Below are positions 53,838 to 63,086 of a stretch of DNA of 64,000 nt, piece after piece. Source of the stretch: Planococcus beigongshangi (GTDB lineage: Bacteria > Bacillota > Bacilli > Bacillales_A > Planococcaceae); NCBI RefSeq assembly GCF_016820495.1, contig NZ_JADHDU010000001.1, positions 434,257-498,256 of the forward strand, written 5' to 3'. How positions within the stretch are numbered: the first letter of the stretch is position 1; each line of letters opens with the position of its first letter. Made by a program: the position numbers and the translations under genes. The notes beneath the pieces were generated by a model. That model did not search any database, was not told the DNA's origin, and saw only the letters and a list, made by a program, of their open reading frames with translations.

Positions 53838-56351
53838 ATGTTAGGAGTATTAAATAAAGTTTTCGACCCGAATAAAAGGGATTTAAAAAGACTCGAGAAA
53901 ATAGCAGATACAGTGGAGGTGCTGGCAGCTGATTATGCAGCACTTTCCGATGACGCGTTAAAGGCTAAAACTGAGGAATTCATCGCCCGCCATGCAAAAG
54001 GTGAAACGCTTGATGCGCTATTGCCGGAAGCATTCGCAACAGTACGTGAAGCTTCCAAGCGTGTACTTGGCATGTATCCATTCCGTGTCCAGCTGATGGG
54101 TGCCGCGGCACTTCATGAAGGCAATATTGCCGAAATGAAAACCGGTGAAGGTAAAACCTTGACTTCCACTATGGCTGTTTATCTGAATGCACTCAGTAAA
54201 AAAGGTGCTCATGTAGTAACTGTCAACGAATACCTGGCGAGCCGTGATGCCGAAGAGATGGGCAAACTTTATACTTGGCTTGGATTGACTGTCGGATTAA
54301 ACACCAACAGCATGACCAAGGAAGAAAAGCATGCTGCTTATCAGGCAGATATCACATACAGCACGAACAATGAACTTGGTTTTGATTATCTGCGTGATAA
54401 TATGGTTCTTTATAAAGAAGAAATGGTTCAGCGTCCCTTAAATTTTGCTGTAATCGACGAAGTCGACTCCATCCTGATTGATGAAGCGCGTACACCGCTG
54501 ATCATTTCAGGACAGGCTGCAAAATCGGCACAGCTTTATATGCAGGCGAATGCCTTTGCCCGCATGCTGCAAAAAGATACGGATTACGCTTACGATGAAA
54601 CGACTAAAGGCGTCGTGCTGACTGAGGAAGGAATTGAAAAAGTCGAGAAGGCTTTCAATATCGAGAACCTTTTTGATATCACTCATGTCCGGTTGAACCA
54701 TGCGATCAACCAGTCGCTGAAAGCCCATGTTACGATGCATAACGATGTCGATTATGTGGTCCAGGACGGCGAAGTGGTCATTGTCGACCAATTCACGGGA
54801 CGCCTGATGAAAGGGCGCCGTTATTCTGACGGACTCCATCAGGCAATCGAGGCGAAAGAAGGCCTGGAAGTTCAGAACGAATCAATGACGATGGCGACCA
54901 TCACGTTCCAGAACTTTTTCCGTATGTACGATAAATTGTCAGGGATGACGGGTACGGCAAAAACGGAAGAAGAGGAATTCCGCAATATCTACAATATGTA
55001 TGTTATCGCCATTCCGACAAACAAACCGATCATCCGGGATGATCGCGTCGATTTGATCTATGCGACGACTGAAGGGAAATATAAAGCGGTCGGGGAAGAT
55101 ATTGCCGAGCGCCATAAAAAGGGGCAGCCGGTTCTTGTCGGTACAGTGGCCATCGAGACATCAGAAATCATTTCAAATTTCCTTACGAAAAAAGGCATCA
55201 AGCATTCTGTATTGAACGCTAAAAATCATGCGCACGAAGCGGAAATCATCCTGAATGCCGGACAAAAAGGCGCAGTTACCATCGCGACGAACATGGCCGG
55301 CCGCGGTACGGACATCAAGCTTGGCGAAGGTGTGGTCGAAGCAGGCGGTTTAGCCGTCCTGGGTACGGAACGCCATGAATCTCGCCGTATCGATAATCAG
55401 CTCCGTGGACGTTCCGGACGTCAGGGAGACCCGGGTGTCACTCAGTTTTACCTTTCTCTGGAAGATGATCTGATGCGCCGTTTCGGTTCAGATGCAATGC
55501 GCAATATGATGGGCAAACTTGGCATGGACGATTCACAGCCGCTGCAGTCCCGCATGGTGACGCGGTCTGTTGAATCTGCCCAAAAACGTGTGGAAGGCAA
55601 TAACTTCGATGCCCGTAAACGTTTGCTTCAATATGATGATGTACTTCGCCAACAGCGCGAAATCATCTATAAAGAGCGTATGGAAGTGCTTGAAACCGAC
55701 AATATGCGCGGCTTGGTCGAAAAAATGATCGATAGCGTGATCGAGCGGGTGGTTTTGTCCCATACAGCTGATGAAAAACCGGAAAATTGGTCACTGAAAG
55801 CACTCGCTGATGTGCTGGCTGCGAATCTGCTGCCTGAAAACACGGTGACGGAAGAATCCCTCCAGGATAAAACACAGGATCAAATTATGGAACTTGTGAA
55901 GTCTGAAGTGAATAAATATTATGATGATAAAGAAGTTGAAATGACGCCTGAACGGATGCGTGAATTTGAAAAAGTGGTTCTTCTCCGTTCGATCGATACG
56001 AAATGGATCGATCATATCGATGCAATGGACCAGCTGCGCCAAGGGATCCACCTGCGTGCATATGGCCAGAATGATCCGCTTCGTGAATACCAGAATGAAG
56101 GGTTCGCGATGTTTGAGGCAATGGTCCAGGCCATAGAAGATGACGTTGCAAAATATGCAATGAAAGCGGAAATCCGCAATAACCTGCAGCGTGAAGAAGT
56201 TGCAAAAGGACAAGCGATCAATCCGAAGGAAGGCGATGAAGCTCCTAAGAAGAAAGCGCCTGTCCGCAAAGAAGCAACTATCGGACGGAATGATGCATGT
56301 CCGTGCGGCAGCGGTAAAAAATATAAGAATTGTCACGGTGCGTCCGCTTAA
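53838..56351 (+). CDS. secA: Preprotein translocase ATPase SecA
   Basis: The 837-residue housekeeping motor of Sec export. Walker [56 protein letters not shown] and [10 protein letters not shown] are present, and the C-terminal zinc-binding tail ([17 protein letters not shown]) is intact, unlike SecA2. AAGGAG lies about 10 nt before the ATG. prfB follows after 62 nt, as in most Bacilli. Confidence 0.97.
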   Translation: MLGVLNKVFDPNKRDLKRLEKIADTVEVLAADYAALSDDALKAKTEEFIARHAKGETLDALLPEAFATVREASKRVLGMYPFRVQLMGAAALHEGNIAEMKTGEGKTLTSTMAVYLNALSKKGAHVVTVNEYLASRDAEEMGKLYTWLGLTVGLNTNSMTKEEKHAAYQADITYSTNNELGFDYLRDNMVLYKEEMVQRPLNFAVIDEVDSILIDEARTPLIISGQAAKSAQLYMQANAFARMLQKDTDYAYDETTKGVVLTEEGIEKVEKAFNIENLFDITHVRLNHAINQSLKAHVTMHNDVDYVVQDGEVVIVDQFTGRLMKGRRYSDGLHQAIEAKEGLEVQNESMTMATITFQNFFRMYDKLSGMTGTAKTEEEEFRNIYNMYVIAIPTNKPIIRDDRVDLIYATTEGKYKAVGEDIAERHKKGQPVLVGTVAIETSEIISNFLTKKGIKHSVLNAKNHAHEAEIILNAGQKGAVTIATNMAGRGTDIKLGEGVVEAGGLAVLGTERHESRRIDNQLRGRSGRQGDPGVTQFYLSLEDDLMRRFGSDAMRNMMGKLGMDDSQPLQSRMVTRSVESAQKRVEGNNFDARKRLLQYDDVLRQQREIIYKERMEVLETDNMRGLVEKMIDSVIERVVLSHTADEKPENWSLKALADVLAANLLPENTVTEESLQDKTQDQIMELVKSEVNKYYDDKEVEMTPERMREFEKVVLLRSIDTKWIDHIDAMDQLRQGIHLRAYGQNDPLREYQNEGFAMFEAMVQAIEDDVAKYAMKAEIRNNLQREEVAKGQAINPKEGDEAPKKKAPVRKEATIGRNDACPCGSGKKYKNCHGASA

Positions 56352-56413
56352 GGAGCGCCGAAATACCGAAGAGCCTCCAGCTCTTCGGTGTTATTTTGAG
56401 GAGGAAATTTATA

Positions 56414-57518
56414 ATGATGGAATTAGCAGATATTCGAAATGAGCTTGAAAAATCTTCCGCGAAGCTTGCGGACTTCAGGGGGTCTCTTTGACTTAGAAAA
56501 CAAAGAGGCACGTATTCAGGAACTGGATGAAATGATGCTCGATCCTGATTTTTGGAATGATCAGGAAGCCGCACAAGTCGTTATTTCTGAACTGAACGGT
56601 TTGAAGGATATCGTCAATACGTATCATGATTTTGTGGGTTCCCAGGAAAATATGGAAATGACACTTGAATTGCTGCGTGAAGAAGACGATGAGGAAGTCC
56701 ACACTGACCTTACGGAAGAGTTGACGGAATTTAAAGCCAAACTCAGTGACTATGAACTCCAGATGCTGTTAAGTGAACCATATGATAAAAACAATGCGAT
56801 CCTCGAATTGCACTCTGGCGCAGGCGGAACAGAGTCGCAGGATTGGTGTTCGATGCTGCTTCGCATGTACACGCGCTGGGCTGAAAAACGCGGATTCAAA
56901 GTCGAAACACTCGATTATCTGGCTGGGGATGAAGCCGGCGTCAAATCGGTCACGCTCGGCATCAAAGGTCATAATGCATACGGCTATTTAAAAGCCGAAA
57001 AAGGGGTCCATCGACTTGTCCGGATTTCACCGTTCGATTCATCAGGGCGCCGCCATACATCCTTCGCATCATGTGAAGTGATGCCGGAATTCACAGGCGA
57101 TATCGAAATCGATATTCGGACAGAAGACTTGAAAATCGATACGTATCGTGCAAGCGGAGCTGGCGGTCAGCACATTAACACGACTGATTCGGCTGTCCGC
57201 ATCACCCACCTTCCAACGGGGGCAGTGGTCACTTGTCAACAGGAACGTTCACAGATCAAAAACCGTGAAAAAGCGATGCAGATGCTGAAAGCAAAACTTT
57301 ATGCGTTAAAAATCGAAGAGCAGGAAGCACAGCTTCTTGAAATCCGCGGTGAACAAAAAGAAATCGGCTGGGGCAGCCAGATCCGCTCTTATGTCTTCCA
57401 CCCTTATTCAATGGTAAAAGACCACCGGACGAACTATGAAACCGGTAATCTCTCTGCCGTTATGGACGGAGACATCGATGGCTTCATCAATTCGCTATTG
57501 CGTTCGAAGATGCAATAG
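56414..57518 (+). CDS. prfB: Peptide chain release factor 2, programmed +1 frameshift
   Basis: Class-I release factor for UGA/UAA stops. Codons 1-25 start at ATG 56414 (GAGGAGG 9 nt upstream) and end in an in-frame TGA at 56489-56491. The site AGG GGG TCT CTT TGA C has the classic features: an internal Shine-Dalgarno (AGGGGG, 56477-56482), slippery CTT, UGA and a following C. After a +1 slip, reading continues LDLENKEAR to give about 367 residues. The anticodon-like SPF is present in RISPFDSS and the catalytic GGQ in [10 protein letters not shown]2 thereby controls its own synthesis. Confidence 0.96.
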
Positions 57519-57524
57519 AGAAAA

Positions 57525-57660
57525 GGGACGGCACCCGTTAAGCTCTGAAAGGTATAAGACAGCCCAGCGAAGTGGCCTTGGCCGCGCAGCTGGGCTGGCT
57601 TATGACCCGAAGAGCTGGGTCGCCGGAGTCTGGACAGAAAAAGCGACGGCGCCCGCTTAG
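57525..57660 (-). repeat. Single inverted copy of the ~121-nt dispersed repeat
   Basis: The reverse complement matches the units at 28737-29237 (TCCAGACTCCGGCGACCCAG, CTTCGGGTCATAAGCCA, GGCCAAGGCCACT, GTCTTAT, CGGGTGCCGTC). It is flanked on both sides by the GGTGCCGTC-like boundary segment, and begins 7 nt after the prfB stop. Confidence 0.92.
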
Positions 57661-57682
57661 CTCTATCTAATAGAAGAAAACC

Positions 57683-57716
57683 AAAATCCCGTATGGCTTC
57701 GGCCATGCGGGATTTT
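57683..57716 (+). terminator. Rho-independent terminator
   Basis: AAATCCCGTATGGC pairs with GCCATGCGGGATTT (one G-T pair) around TTCG, followed by Ts. It lies beyond the repeat and ends prfB transcripts. Confidence 0.85.
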
Positions 57717-57829
57717 TCGCTTTATCCGGATGAAGTTCACAAGTCGCACCGGTTTTGGTATACTCTGACAGGGCTTAAAGTTAATCACAGCCGATTGAAT
57801 TCATAATAGGAATGAGGAAACACAATTTT

Positions 57830-58702
57830 ATGGCTAAGAAAAATCATCGCAACAGAAAAGAAGCACATCCGTTTTTAATGGAATTAATGGATTATATATA
57901 TGTCCTGATCGGATCAGCGTTGGTCGCAATCGCATTCAACGTTTTCCTGTTGCCGAATGCTGTAGCATCCGGAGGCGTCAGCGGGATCAGTACCATCCTT
58001 TTTGGTGTATTCGAATGGAAGCCGGCTTTTGTGCAATGGGCATTCAATATTCCATTGTTTATCGCCGGAGTCATATTGCTTGGCAAGAACTTCGGATTGA
58101 AGTCCGCAGTGGGAACTATTTTTCTGCCGTTTGTCGTATTCCTGACGGAAGACTGGGAAGCATGGACAATGAATCCGCTGCTCGGTTCACTATTCGGCGG
58201 TATATTGGTAGGGCTTGGACTCGGTATCGTATTCCGCGGCAAGGCATCTACGGGCGGAACAGATTTGGCGGCGCAGATCATTACGAAATTCACAGGTTTA
58301 ACGCTGGGCACCAGCATCGCTTTAATCGATGGGATAATCGTCATCGCGGCTGCGATTGTTTTTGATATCGAGAGAGGCCTCTACGCATTAATCGGCCTGT
58401 ATGTCACATCTAAAACAATCGATCTGGTTCAAGTCGGTTTTGGAAGATCCAAATTGGTCTATGTCATTACGACGAAACAGGAAGCAATGCGGGATGCGAT
58501 TTATGAGGAAATCGACCGCGGTGTGACGAAGTTATCGGCGACAGGCGGCTATACGGAATCAGAACGGCCATTGCTTATGGTTGTTGTCCACCAGACTGAG
58601 TTCACAAAGTTGAAACAAGTTGTAAAAACCATTGATCCGGCTGCATTTGTTATTGTTTCGGACGCATCGGAGGTCTTGGGTGAGGGTTTCAAAAGAGCGT
58701 AG
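57830..58702 (+). CDS. yvjA: YitT-family membrane protein (YvjA)
   Basis: 290 residues with about five membrane helices (DUF161; LLPNAVASGGVSGISTILFG, GLGLGIVFRGKASTGGTDLAAQI) and a C-terminal cytosolic DUF2179 domain (about 210-285; VYVITTKQEAMRDAIYEEIDRGVTKLSATGGYT). GAGGAA with 10-nt spacing favours the ATG at 57830; the ATG at 57812 has no room for a ribosome-binding site. The position between prfB and cccB equals that of B. subtilis yvjA. Function unknown. Confidence 0.88.
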   Translation: MAKKNHRNRKEAHPFLMELMDYIYVLIGSALVAIAFNVFLLPNAVASGGVSGISTILFGVFEWKPAFVQWAFNIPLFIAGVILLGKNFGLKSAVGTIFLPFVVFLTEDWEAWTMNPLLGSLFGGILVGLGLGIVFRGKASTGGTDLAAQIITKFTGLTLGTSIALIDGIIVIAAAIVFDIERGLYALIGLYVTSKTIDLVQVGFGRSKLVYVITTKQEAMRDAIYEEIDRGVTKLSATGGYTESERPLLMVVVHQTEFTKLKQVVKTIDPAAFVIVSDASEVLGEGFKRA

Positions 58703-58747
58703 CTAAGGTATACTTCTAATAGAAGACTGTTGTGAGGAGGAAATGTA

Positions 58748-59083
58748 ATGAAAAAAAGTTTAATGGCTTTATTGTTTGGTACTGCATTGATGCTTGGTGC
58801 ATGCGGAGGCGATGATACAGCGGAAGAAACGCCTGCTGATACGCCGCCTGGCGATGAGTCGGCCATTGATGCAGAACAAGTCGTTCAGCAGAATTGTATT
58901 TCCTGCCATGGTGAAAACCTTGAAGGCCAAGGCAATTTTCCGGCACTGAATGATGTTGGATCCAGACTTTCCGAAGATGAGATTCTTACAGTTATTCTTG
59001 AAGGCAGAGGTGCCATGCCTGCAAAAATCATCCAAGGTGAAGAAGCTGAAGCTGTAGCTGCATGGCTGTCAGATCAGCAATAA
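58748..59083 (+). CDS. cccB: Cytochrome c-551 (lipoprotein)
   Basis: A 111-residue membrane-anchored c-type cytochrome: lipobox LGAC (C19), Pro/Asp-rich linker, haem site C50-I-S-C53-H54 and axial Met M90 in GRGAMPAK. It carries electrons on the outer face of the membrane to terminal oxidases. GAGGAGG lies before the ATG. Terminator follows. Confidence 0.94.
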   Translation: MKKSLMALLFGTALMLGACGGDDTAEETPADTPPGDESAIDAEQVVQQNCISCHGENLEGQGNFPALNDVGSRLSEDEILTVILEGRGAMPAKIIQGEEAEAVAAWLSDQQ

Positions 59084-59088
59084 ACCGC

Positions 59089-59114
59089 GAAACCGGCTGA
59101 AAAGCCGGTTTTTT
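59089..59114 (+). terminator. Rho-independent terminator of cccB
   Basis: AACCGGCT pairs with AGCCGGTT around GAAA, followed by a T run. Confidence 0.9.
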
Positions 59115-59357
59115 CATTGCAAAAATTATATTACAATACAGCATTAAAATTAAAAGCTATTACGAACGCCTGGGTAAAAAGTTATTGTGAAATTTCAAAA
59201 ACATATCAAATTGCTTACGGAATATTTCAAAATGCACGTTTAATTGATACATAACTGTAATATTATTTAGGTTTTAAAAGTGCTACAATTGGTTTGCTGG
59301 ATTTTTAACGAACTTAAAGTTTTTGTGAAATACAATTTATATAGGTGGTTAAAATAG

Positions 59358-60044
59358 ATGATACAAATGAAGAACGTCTATAAAAAGTATCCAAACGGCA
59401 TCGTTGCTCTCAACGGCATGAACGTTGAGATCAAGCAAGGTGAGTTTGTGTATATAGTAGGCCCAAGTGGAGCCGGCAAATCGACTTTCATCAAAATGAT
59501 GTATCGAGAAGAAAGCCCGACTTCTGGACAGATGCTTGTCAACGGAGTGGATCTTGCGAAGATCAAACGAAAAAATATACCATTGCTTCGCCGTCAGATC
59601 GGCGTGGTGTTCCAGGATTTCAAATTGCTGCCAAGATTGAATGTCTATGAAAACGTGGCATTTGCATTGGAAGTAATTGAGGAAAAACCGGAATCGATCC
59701 GCAAGCGGGTGCTTGAAGTGCTTGATCTTGTGGGCTTAAAACATAAAGCACGGATGTTTCCGCGGGAATTGTCCGGCGGAGAGCAGCAACGGATATCTGT
59801 AGCCCGGTCAATCGTTAATATGCCCAAAGTGGTGATTGCTGATGAGCCGACGGGTAACCTTGATCCTGAAACGTCATGGGAAATCATGAATCTGTTCGAA
59901 CGCATCAATGCCAGCGGAACAACAATTTTAATGGCGACCCACAACCGGGAAATCGTGAATACGATGAGACACCGGGTCATCGCAATCGAAGGCGGGCTTA
60001 TTGCCCGTGACGAAGCTGGAGGTGACTACGGCTATGAAGGTTAG
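59358..60044 (+). CDS. ftsE: Cell-division ABC ATPase FtsE
   Basis: 228 residues: Walker A GPSGAGKS near residue 37, signature LSGGEQQR, Walker B VVIADEPTGNLDP and H-loop MATHNREIV. With FtsX it forms the complex that activates peptidoglycan hydrolases. The ftsX start lies inside its last codons. Confidence 0.96.
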   Translation: MIQMKNVYKKYPNGIVALNGMNVEIKQGEFVYIVGPSGAGKSTFIKMMYREESPTSGQMLVNGVDLAKIKRKNIPLLRRQIGVVFQDFKLLPRLNVYENVAFALEVIEEKPESIRKRVLEVLDLVGLKHKARMFPRELSGGEQQRISVARSIVNMPKVVIADEPTGNLDPETSWEIMNLFERINASGTTILMATHNREIVNTMRHRVIAIEGGLIARDEAGGDYGYEG

Positions 60045-60918
60045 GACATTAATGCGCCATTTCAGAGAAAGCTTGAAAAGCCTTGGCCGTAACGGCTGGA
60101 TGACATTCGCCTCCGTAAGTGCTGTAACTGTCACTTTGCTGCTTGTCGGAGTCTTTGTCCTGATCATGATGAACTTGAACAAAGTAGCAGATGATCTCGA
60201 GAATGATGTTGAGATCAAATCATTCGTTTCACTGGAAGCTGATGAAGCACGTGTAGCTGAAATCGAAACGGCCATCAAGGGTTTATCCGGAGTAGAGACT
60301 GTTGATTTCTCTACAAAAGAAGATGAACTTTCGGACCTTGTCCTTGATTTCGGAGATGAATTCAGCTTATTTGAACAAAGTAACCCTTTACTGGATGTCT
60401 TCTATGTAAAAGCGACAGAGCCGCAGGAAACTGAAAATGTGGCGAAAGAAATTCTTGCGCTTGACGGCATCGAAGAAGTTAAATACGGCGAAGGTAAAAT
60501 CGAAAAACTGTTCTCGTTCCTGAACACCGGCCGAAATGTTGGCCTCGTTTTAATCCTTGCCCTATTGTTTACCGCAATGTTCCTGATTTCAAACACGATC
60601 CGCATAACAATTGTTGCGAGACGCCATGAAATCGAAATTATGAAGTTGGTTGGAGCTACAAACTGGTTCGTCCGCATTCCATTCATTCTGGAAGGCATGT
60701 GGCTGGGACTTCTTGGTTCGATCTTGCCGATCGGATTAATCGTAGCCCTATACTATAACGTAACTGAATTTGTTCAGCCTAAATTGAGCGGAGAGCTGGT
60801 TCAGCTGCTGGATTTCGCTCCCTTCATCTACCAAGTAAGCGCGCTGATCCTTCTGATGGGTGTTTTCATCGGAGTATGGGGAAGCTTTATGTCAATCCGC
60901 AAATTCCTGCGTGTTTGA
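60034..60918 (+). CDS. ftsX: Cell-division ABC permease FtsX
   Basis: 294 residues with four membrane helices (one near 23-45, three after about 165) and a large extracellular loop (about 50-160) that contacts the hydrolase partner. The FtsX signature ARRHEIEIMKLVGATNWFVRIPFILEG is present. The ATG at 60034 overlaps ftsE by 11 nt with GGAGGTGA upstream. Confidence 0.95.
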   Translation: MKVRTLMRHFRESLKSLGRNGWMTFASVSAVTVTLLLVGVFVLIMMNLNKVADDLENDVEIKSFVSLEADEARVAEIETAIKGLSGVETVDFSTKEDELSDLVLDFGDEFSLFEQSNPLLDVFYVKATEPQETENVAKEILALDGIEEVKYGEGKIEKLFSFLNTGRNVGLVLILALLFTAMFLISNTIRITIVARRHEIEIMKLVGATNWFVRIPFILEGMWLGLLGSILPIGLIVALYYNVTEFVQPKLSGELVQLLDFAPFIYQVSALILLMGVFIGVWGSFMSIRKFLRV

Positions 60919-60995
60919 TCAAATAAATGAACGAGAGTCGTAGAGAGATAAAAGACAGATAGAAAAAGAACGTATACCGGAAGGGGAAAACGAAC

Positions 60996-62303
60996 TTGAA
61001 CTCGAAGTCGAAATGGATGTTGTCTGCTGTTTCATTTTTATTGGCGATTACGTTGGTCATGCCTTCAGTAAGTGCCAGTAATCTGGACGAATTAAAAAAA
61101 GAACAGCAGGAAGCTGAAAGAAAAAAAAGCGAATTAAATTCGAATATCAATCAAAAAGCGAATGAAATCAGCGAAAATCAATCTACACTTGAAAAGATCA
61201 TTGCTCAAATCAATGAGCTGGAAAGCAAAATCACTGAAACCGAAGATAAAATGAATGCGGTGCAAGGTGAGATTGACCAGACAAAAATTGAAATCGATGA
61301 ATTGAAAAAATCCATCGAAGAACTAGAACACAAAATTGCAGAACGCGAAGAATTGTTGAAAGACCGTGCACGTGCGATTCAGCTGAGCGGCGGTTCAGTT
61401 GACTATATCGACGTGTTGCTTGGGGCAAACAGTTTTGTGGACTTCATCGATCGTTTCTCAGCAGTCAATATGCTGATTGAAGCGGACCGTGAAATCATGC
61501 GTGAACAAGCGGCAGACAAAGAGCTGCTTGCAGAACAGAAAGCTGAAGTTGAAAACAAACTGGCAGAGCAGGAACAACGCCGCGCAGAACTTGAAAAGCT
61601 AAAAGCTTCGCTGGATGGACAAAAGAAAGAGCAGGCTGGTTTGAAAGCGGATCTTGAAGCAGAGCAAGACCGTCTTGCTGAAGAGAAATCCGTTTTGGAA
61701 GAAGAACAGGCTGAAGTTATCGGAGTCAGCAACGACCTTGAAAAGAAAATTGCTGATGAGCAAGCGCGTTTAGCGGCAATCGCCAAAAAAGCTGAAGAAG
61801 AGCGCAAGCAAAAAGAAGCTGCAGAACGCGCAGCAGCACAAAAAGCTGGAGCTGGCAATACGCCTTCATACAGCAGCGCACCGATTAAAAATAGCGGAGG
61901 CTTCATCCGTCCGGCATCTGGGCGCCTGACATCAGGCTTCGGTTACCGTAATATCGGTGCAGGCACTGAATTCCACAGAGGAATTGATATTGCCAACAGT
62001 GTTGGAACTTCCATCAATGCAGCAGCTGCAGGATACGTGTCTTATGCCGGCGTCATGGGCTCTTATGGTAATGTCGTGATTCTTACACATTCGATCAACG
62101 GACAAACACATGCTACCGTATATGCACATCTTAATTCGATTGGTGTTTCAGTTGGCCAGTCCGTATCACAGGGCCAGCTTATTGGAGGAATGGGCAGCAC
62201 GGGGCGTTCAACCGGTTCCCACCTGCATTTTGAAATTCATATCGGCGCTTGGAACGGTTCACGTTCGAACGCTGTCAATCCGAGCAATTACATCGGTGGA
62301 TAA
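60996..62303 (+). CDS. Secreted murein hydrolase, coiled coil plus M23 (LytM) domain
   Basis: 435 residues: signal peptide (about 1-27, cleavage near VSAS), a long coiled coil (about 28-275, many Glu/Lys/Gln), an Ala/Gly-rich linker, and a C-terminal M23 endopeptidase domain (about 300-432). Zinc ligands are intact: HxxxD in FHRGIDIA and HxH in SHLHFEIH. The coiled-coil architecture matches PcsB/CwlO/EnvC-type FtsEX partners, and the gene is directly behind ftsEX. TTG start with AAGGGG about 9 nt upstream; an internal ATG at codon 8 is the alternative. Confidence 0.9.
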   Translation: MNSKSKWMLSAVSFLLAITLVMPSVSASNLDELKKEQQEAERKKSELNSNINQKANEISENQSTLEKIIAQINELESKITETEDKMNAVQGEIDQTKIEIDELKKSIEELEHKIAEREELLKDRARAIQLSGGSVDYIDVLLGANSFVDFIDRFSAVNMLIEADREIMREQAADKELLAEQKAEVENKLAEQEQRRAELEKLKASLDGQKKEQAGLKADLEAEQDRLAEEKSVLEEEQAEVIGVSNDLEKKIADEQARLAAIAKKAEEERKQKEAAERAAAQKAGAGNTPSYSSAPIKNSGGFIRPASGRLTSGFGYRNIGAGTEFHRGIDIANSVGTSINAAAAGYVSYAGVMGSYGNVVILTHSINGQTHATVYAHLNSIGVSVGQSVSQGQLIGGMGSTGRSTGSHLHFEIHIGAWNGSRSNAVNPSNYIGG

Positions 62304-62381
62304 GGCTTCATTCAGTGGGGCTGTCAACCGCTGACTGTTGGCTGATCCAATCGGCATTTTCATGATACGAGGTAAAGAAGT

Positions 62382-62411
62382 GGCCGGCATCGATAAAGAT
62401 GCCGGTCTTTT
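62382..62411 (+). terminator. Rho-independent terminator
   Basis: GCCGGCATC pairs with GATGCCGGT (one wobble pair), followed by CTTTTC and a later T run. Confidence 0.75.
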
Positions 62412-62498
62412 CATGGTTTTTTTTGAAACATACTGCGTACAGTAGCTAAAAGAACGGAATTTGTCGTATGATAATAACCGAATGGAGTGAAAGTTTCT

Positions 62499-63074
62499 AT
62501 GAAAAAAACACTGGGTTTATTGCTGGTGGGAGCTTTGATCGCTGCCCTGATTCTTGGGATCGTCCAGAATAATGCTGAAGAGAAGCAGGCGACGGAACGA
62601 TTGAATCCAGGAAGTGATGTAGATTTCCTTCCGACTGACGAAGGTTTGGCTAAAGGGGAAACGGCTCCGGACTTCGAATTGACTACACTTGACGGAGAAA
62701 CAGTTCAACTGTCGGATTACAGGGGCAAAAAAGTGATTCTGAATTTGTGGGCGACCTGGTGTCCGCCTTGCCGGGCAGAAATGCCGGATATGCAAAAATA
62801 TTATGACGAACAGGCACAAGATGAAAATGTGGAAATTTTGGCTGTCAACCTTACGACCGAGGACAGGGGAATGGATAAAATAAACGCATTTGTGGAAGAA
62901 TTTGCACTGACTTTTCCGATTCCAATGGATGTCGATGGTGATGTGGGTGACGTCTATCAGGCTGCTACCATTCCGACTTCCTATATGATCGACACGGAAG
63001 GCCGTGTGCAAAACAAAATTGTCGGACCCATGAATGAGGAAATGATGGAAGACTTTATCGAAAATATGGAATAA
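62499..63074 (+). CDS. TlpA/ResA-like membrane-anchored thiol-disulfide oxidoreductase
   Basis: 191 residues: one N-terminal membrane anchor (about 5-22) and an extracytoplasmic thioredoxin-fold domain (about 52-190). The active site is W87-C88-P89-P90-C91, with the cis-Pro segment TIPTSYMID. ResA-type proteins reduce apocytochrome c before haem attachment; cccB is 3.5 kb upstream, a plausible client. GGAG precedes the ATG at 62499. Confidence 0.88.
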   Translation: MKKTLGLLLVGALIAALILGIVQNNAEEKQATERLNPGSDVDFLPTDEGLAKGETAPDFELTTLDGETVQLSDYRGKKVILNLWATWCPPCRAEMPDMQKYYDEQAQDENVEILAVNLTTEDRGMDKINAFVEEFALTFPIPMDVDGDVGDVYQAATIPTSYMIDTEGRVQNKIVGPMNEEMMEDFIENME

Positions 63075-63086
63075 GGGGCCTTGATC

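Noticed and set aside
63075-63086. SAM riboswitch or T-box before the methionine-type PLP gene
   Set aside because: Only 12 nt separate it from the preceding gene.
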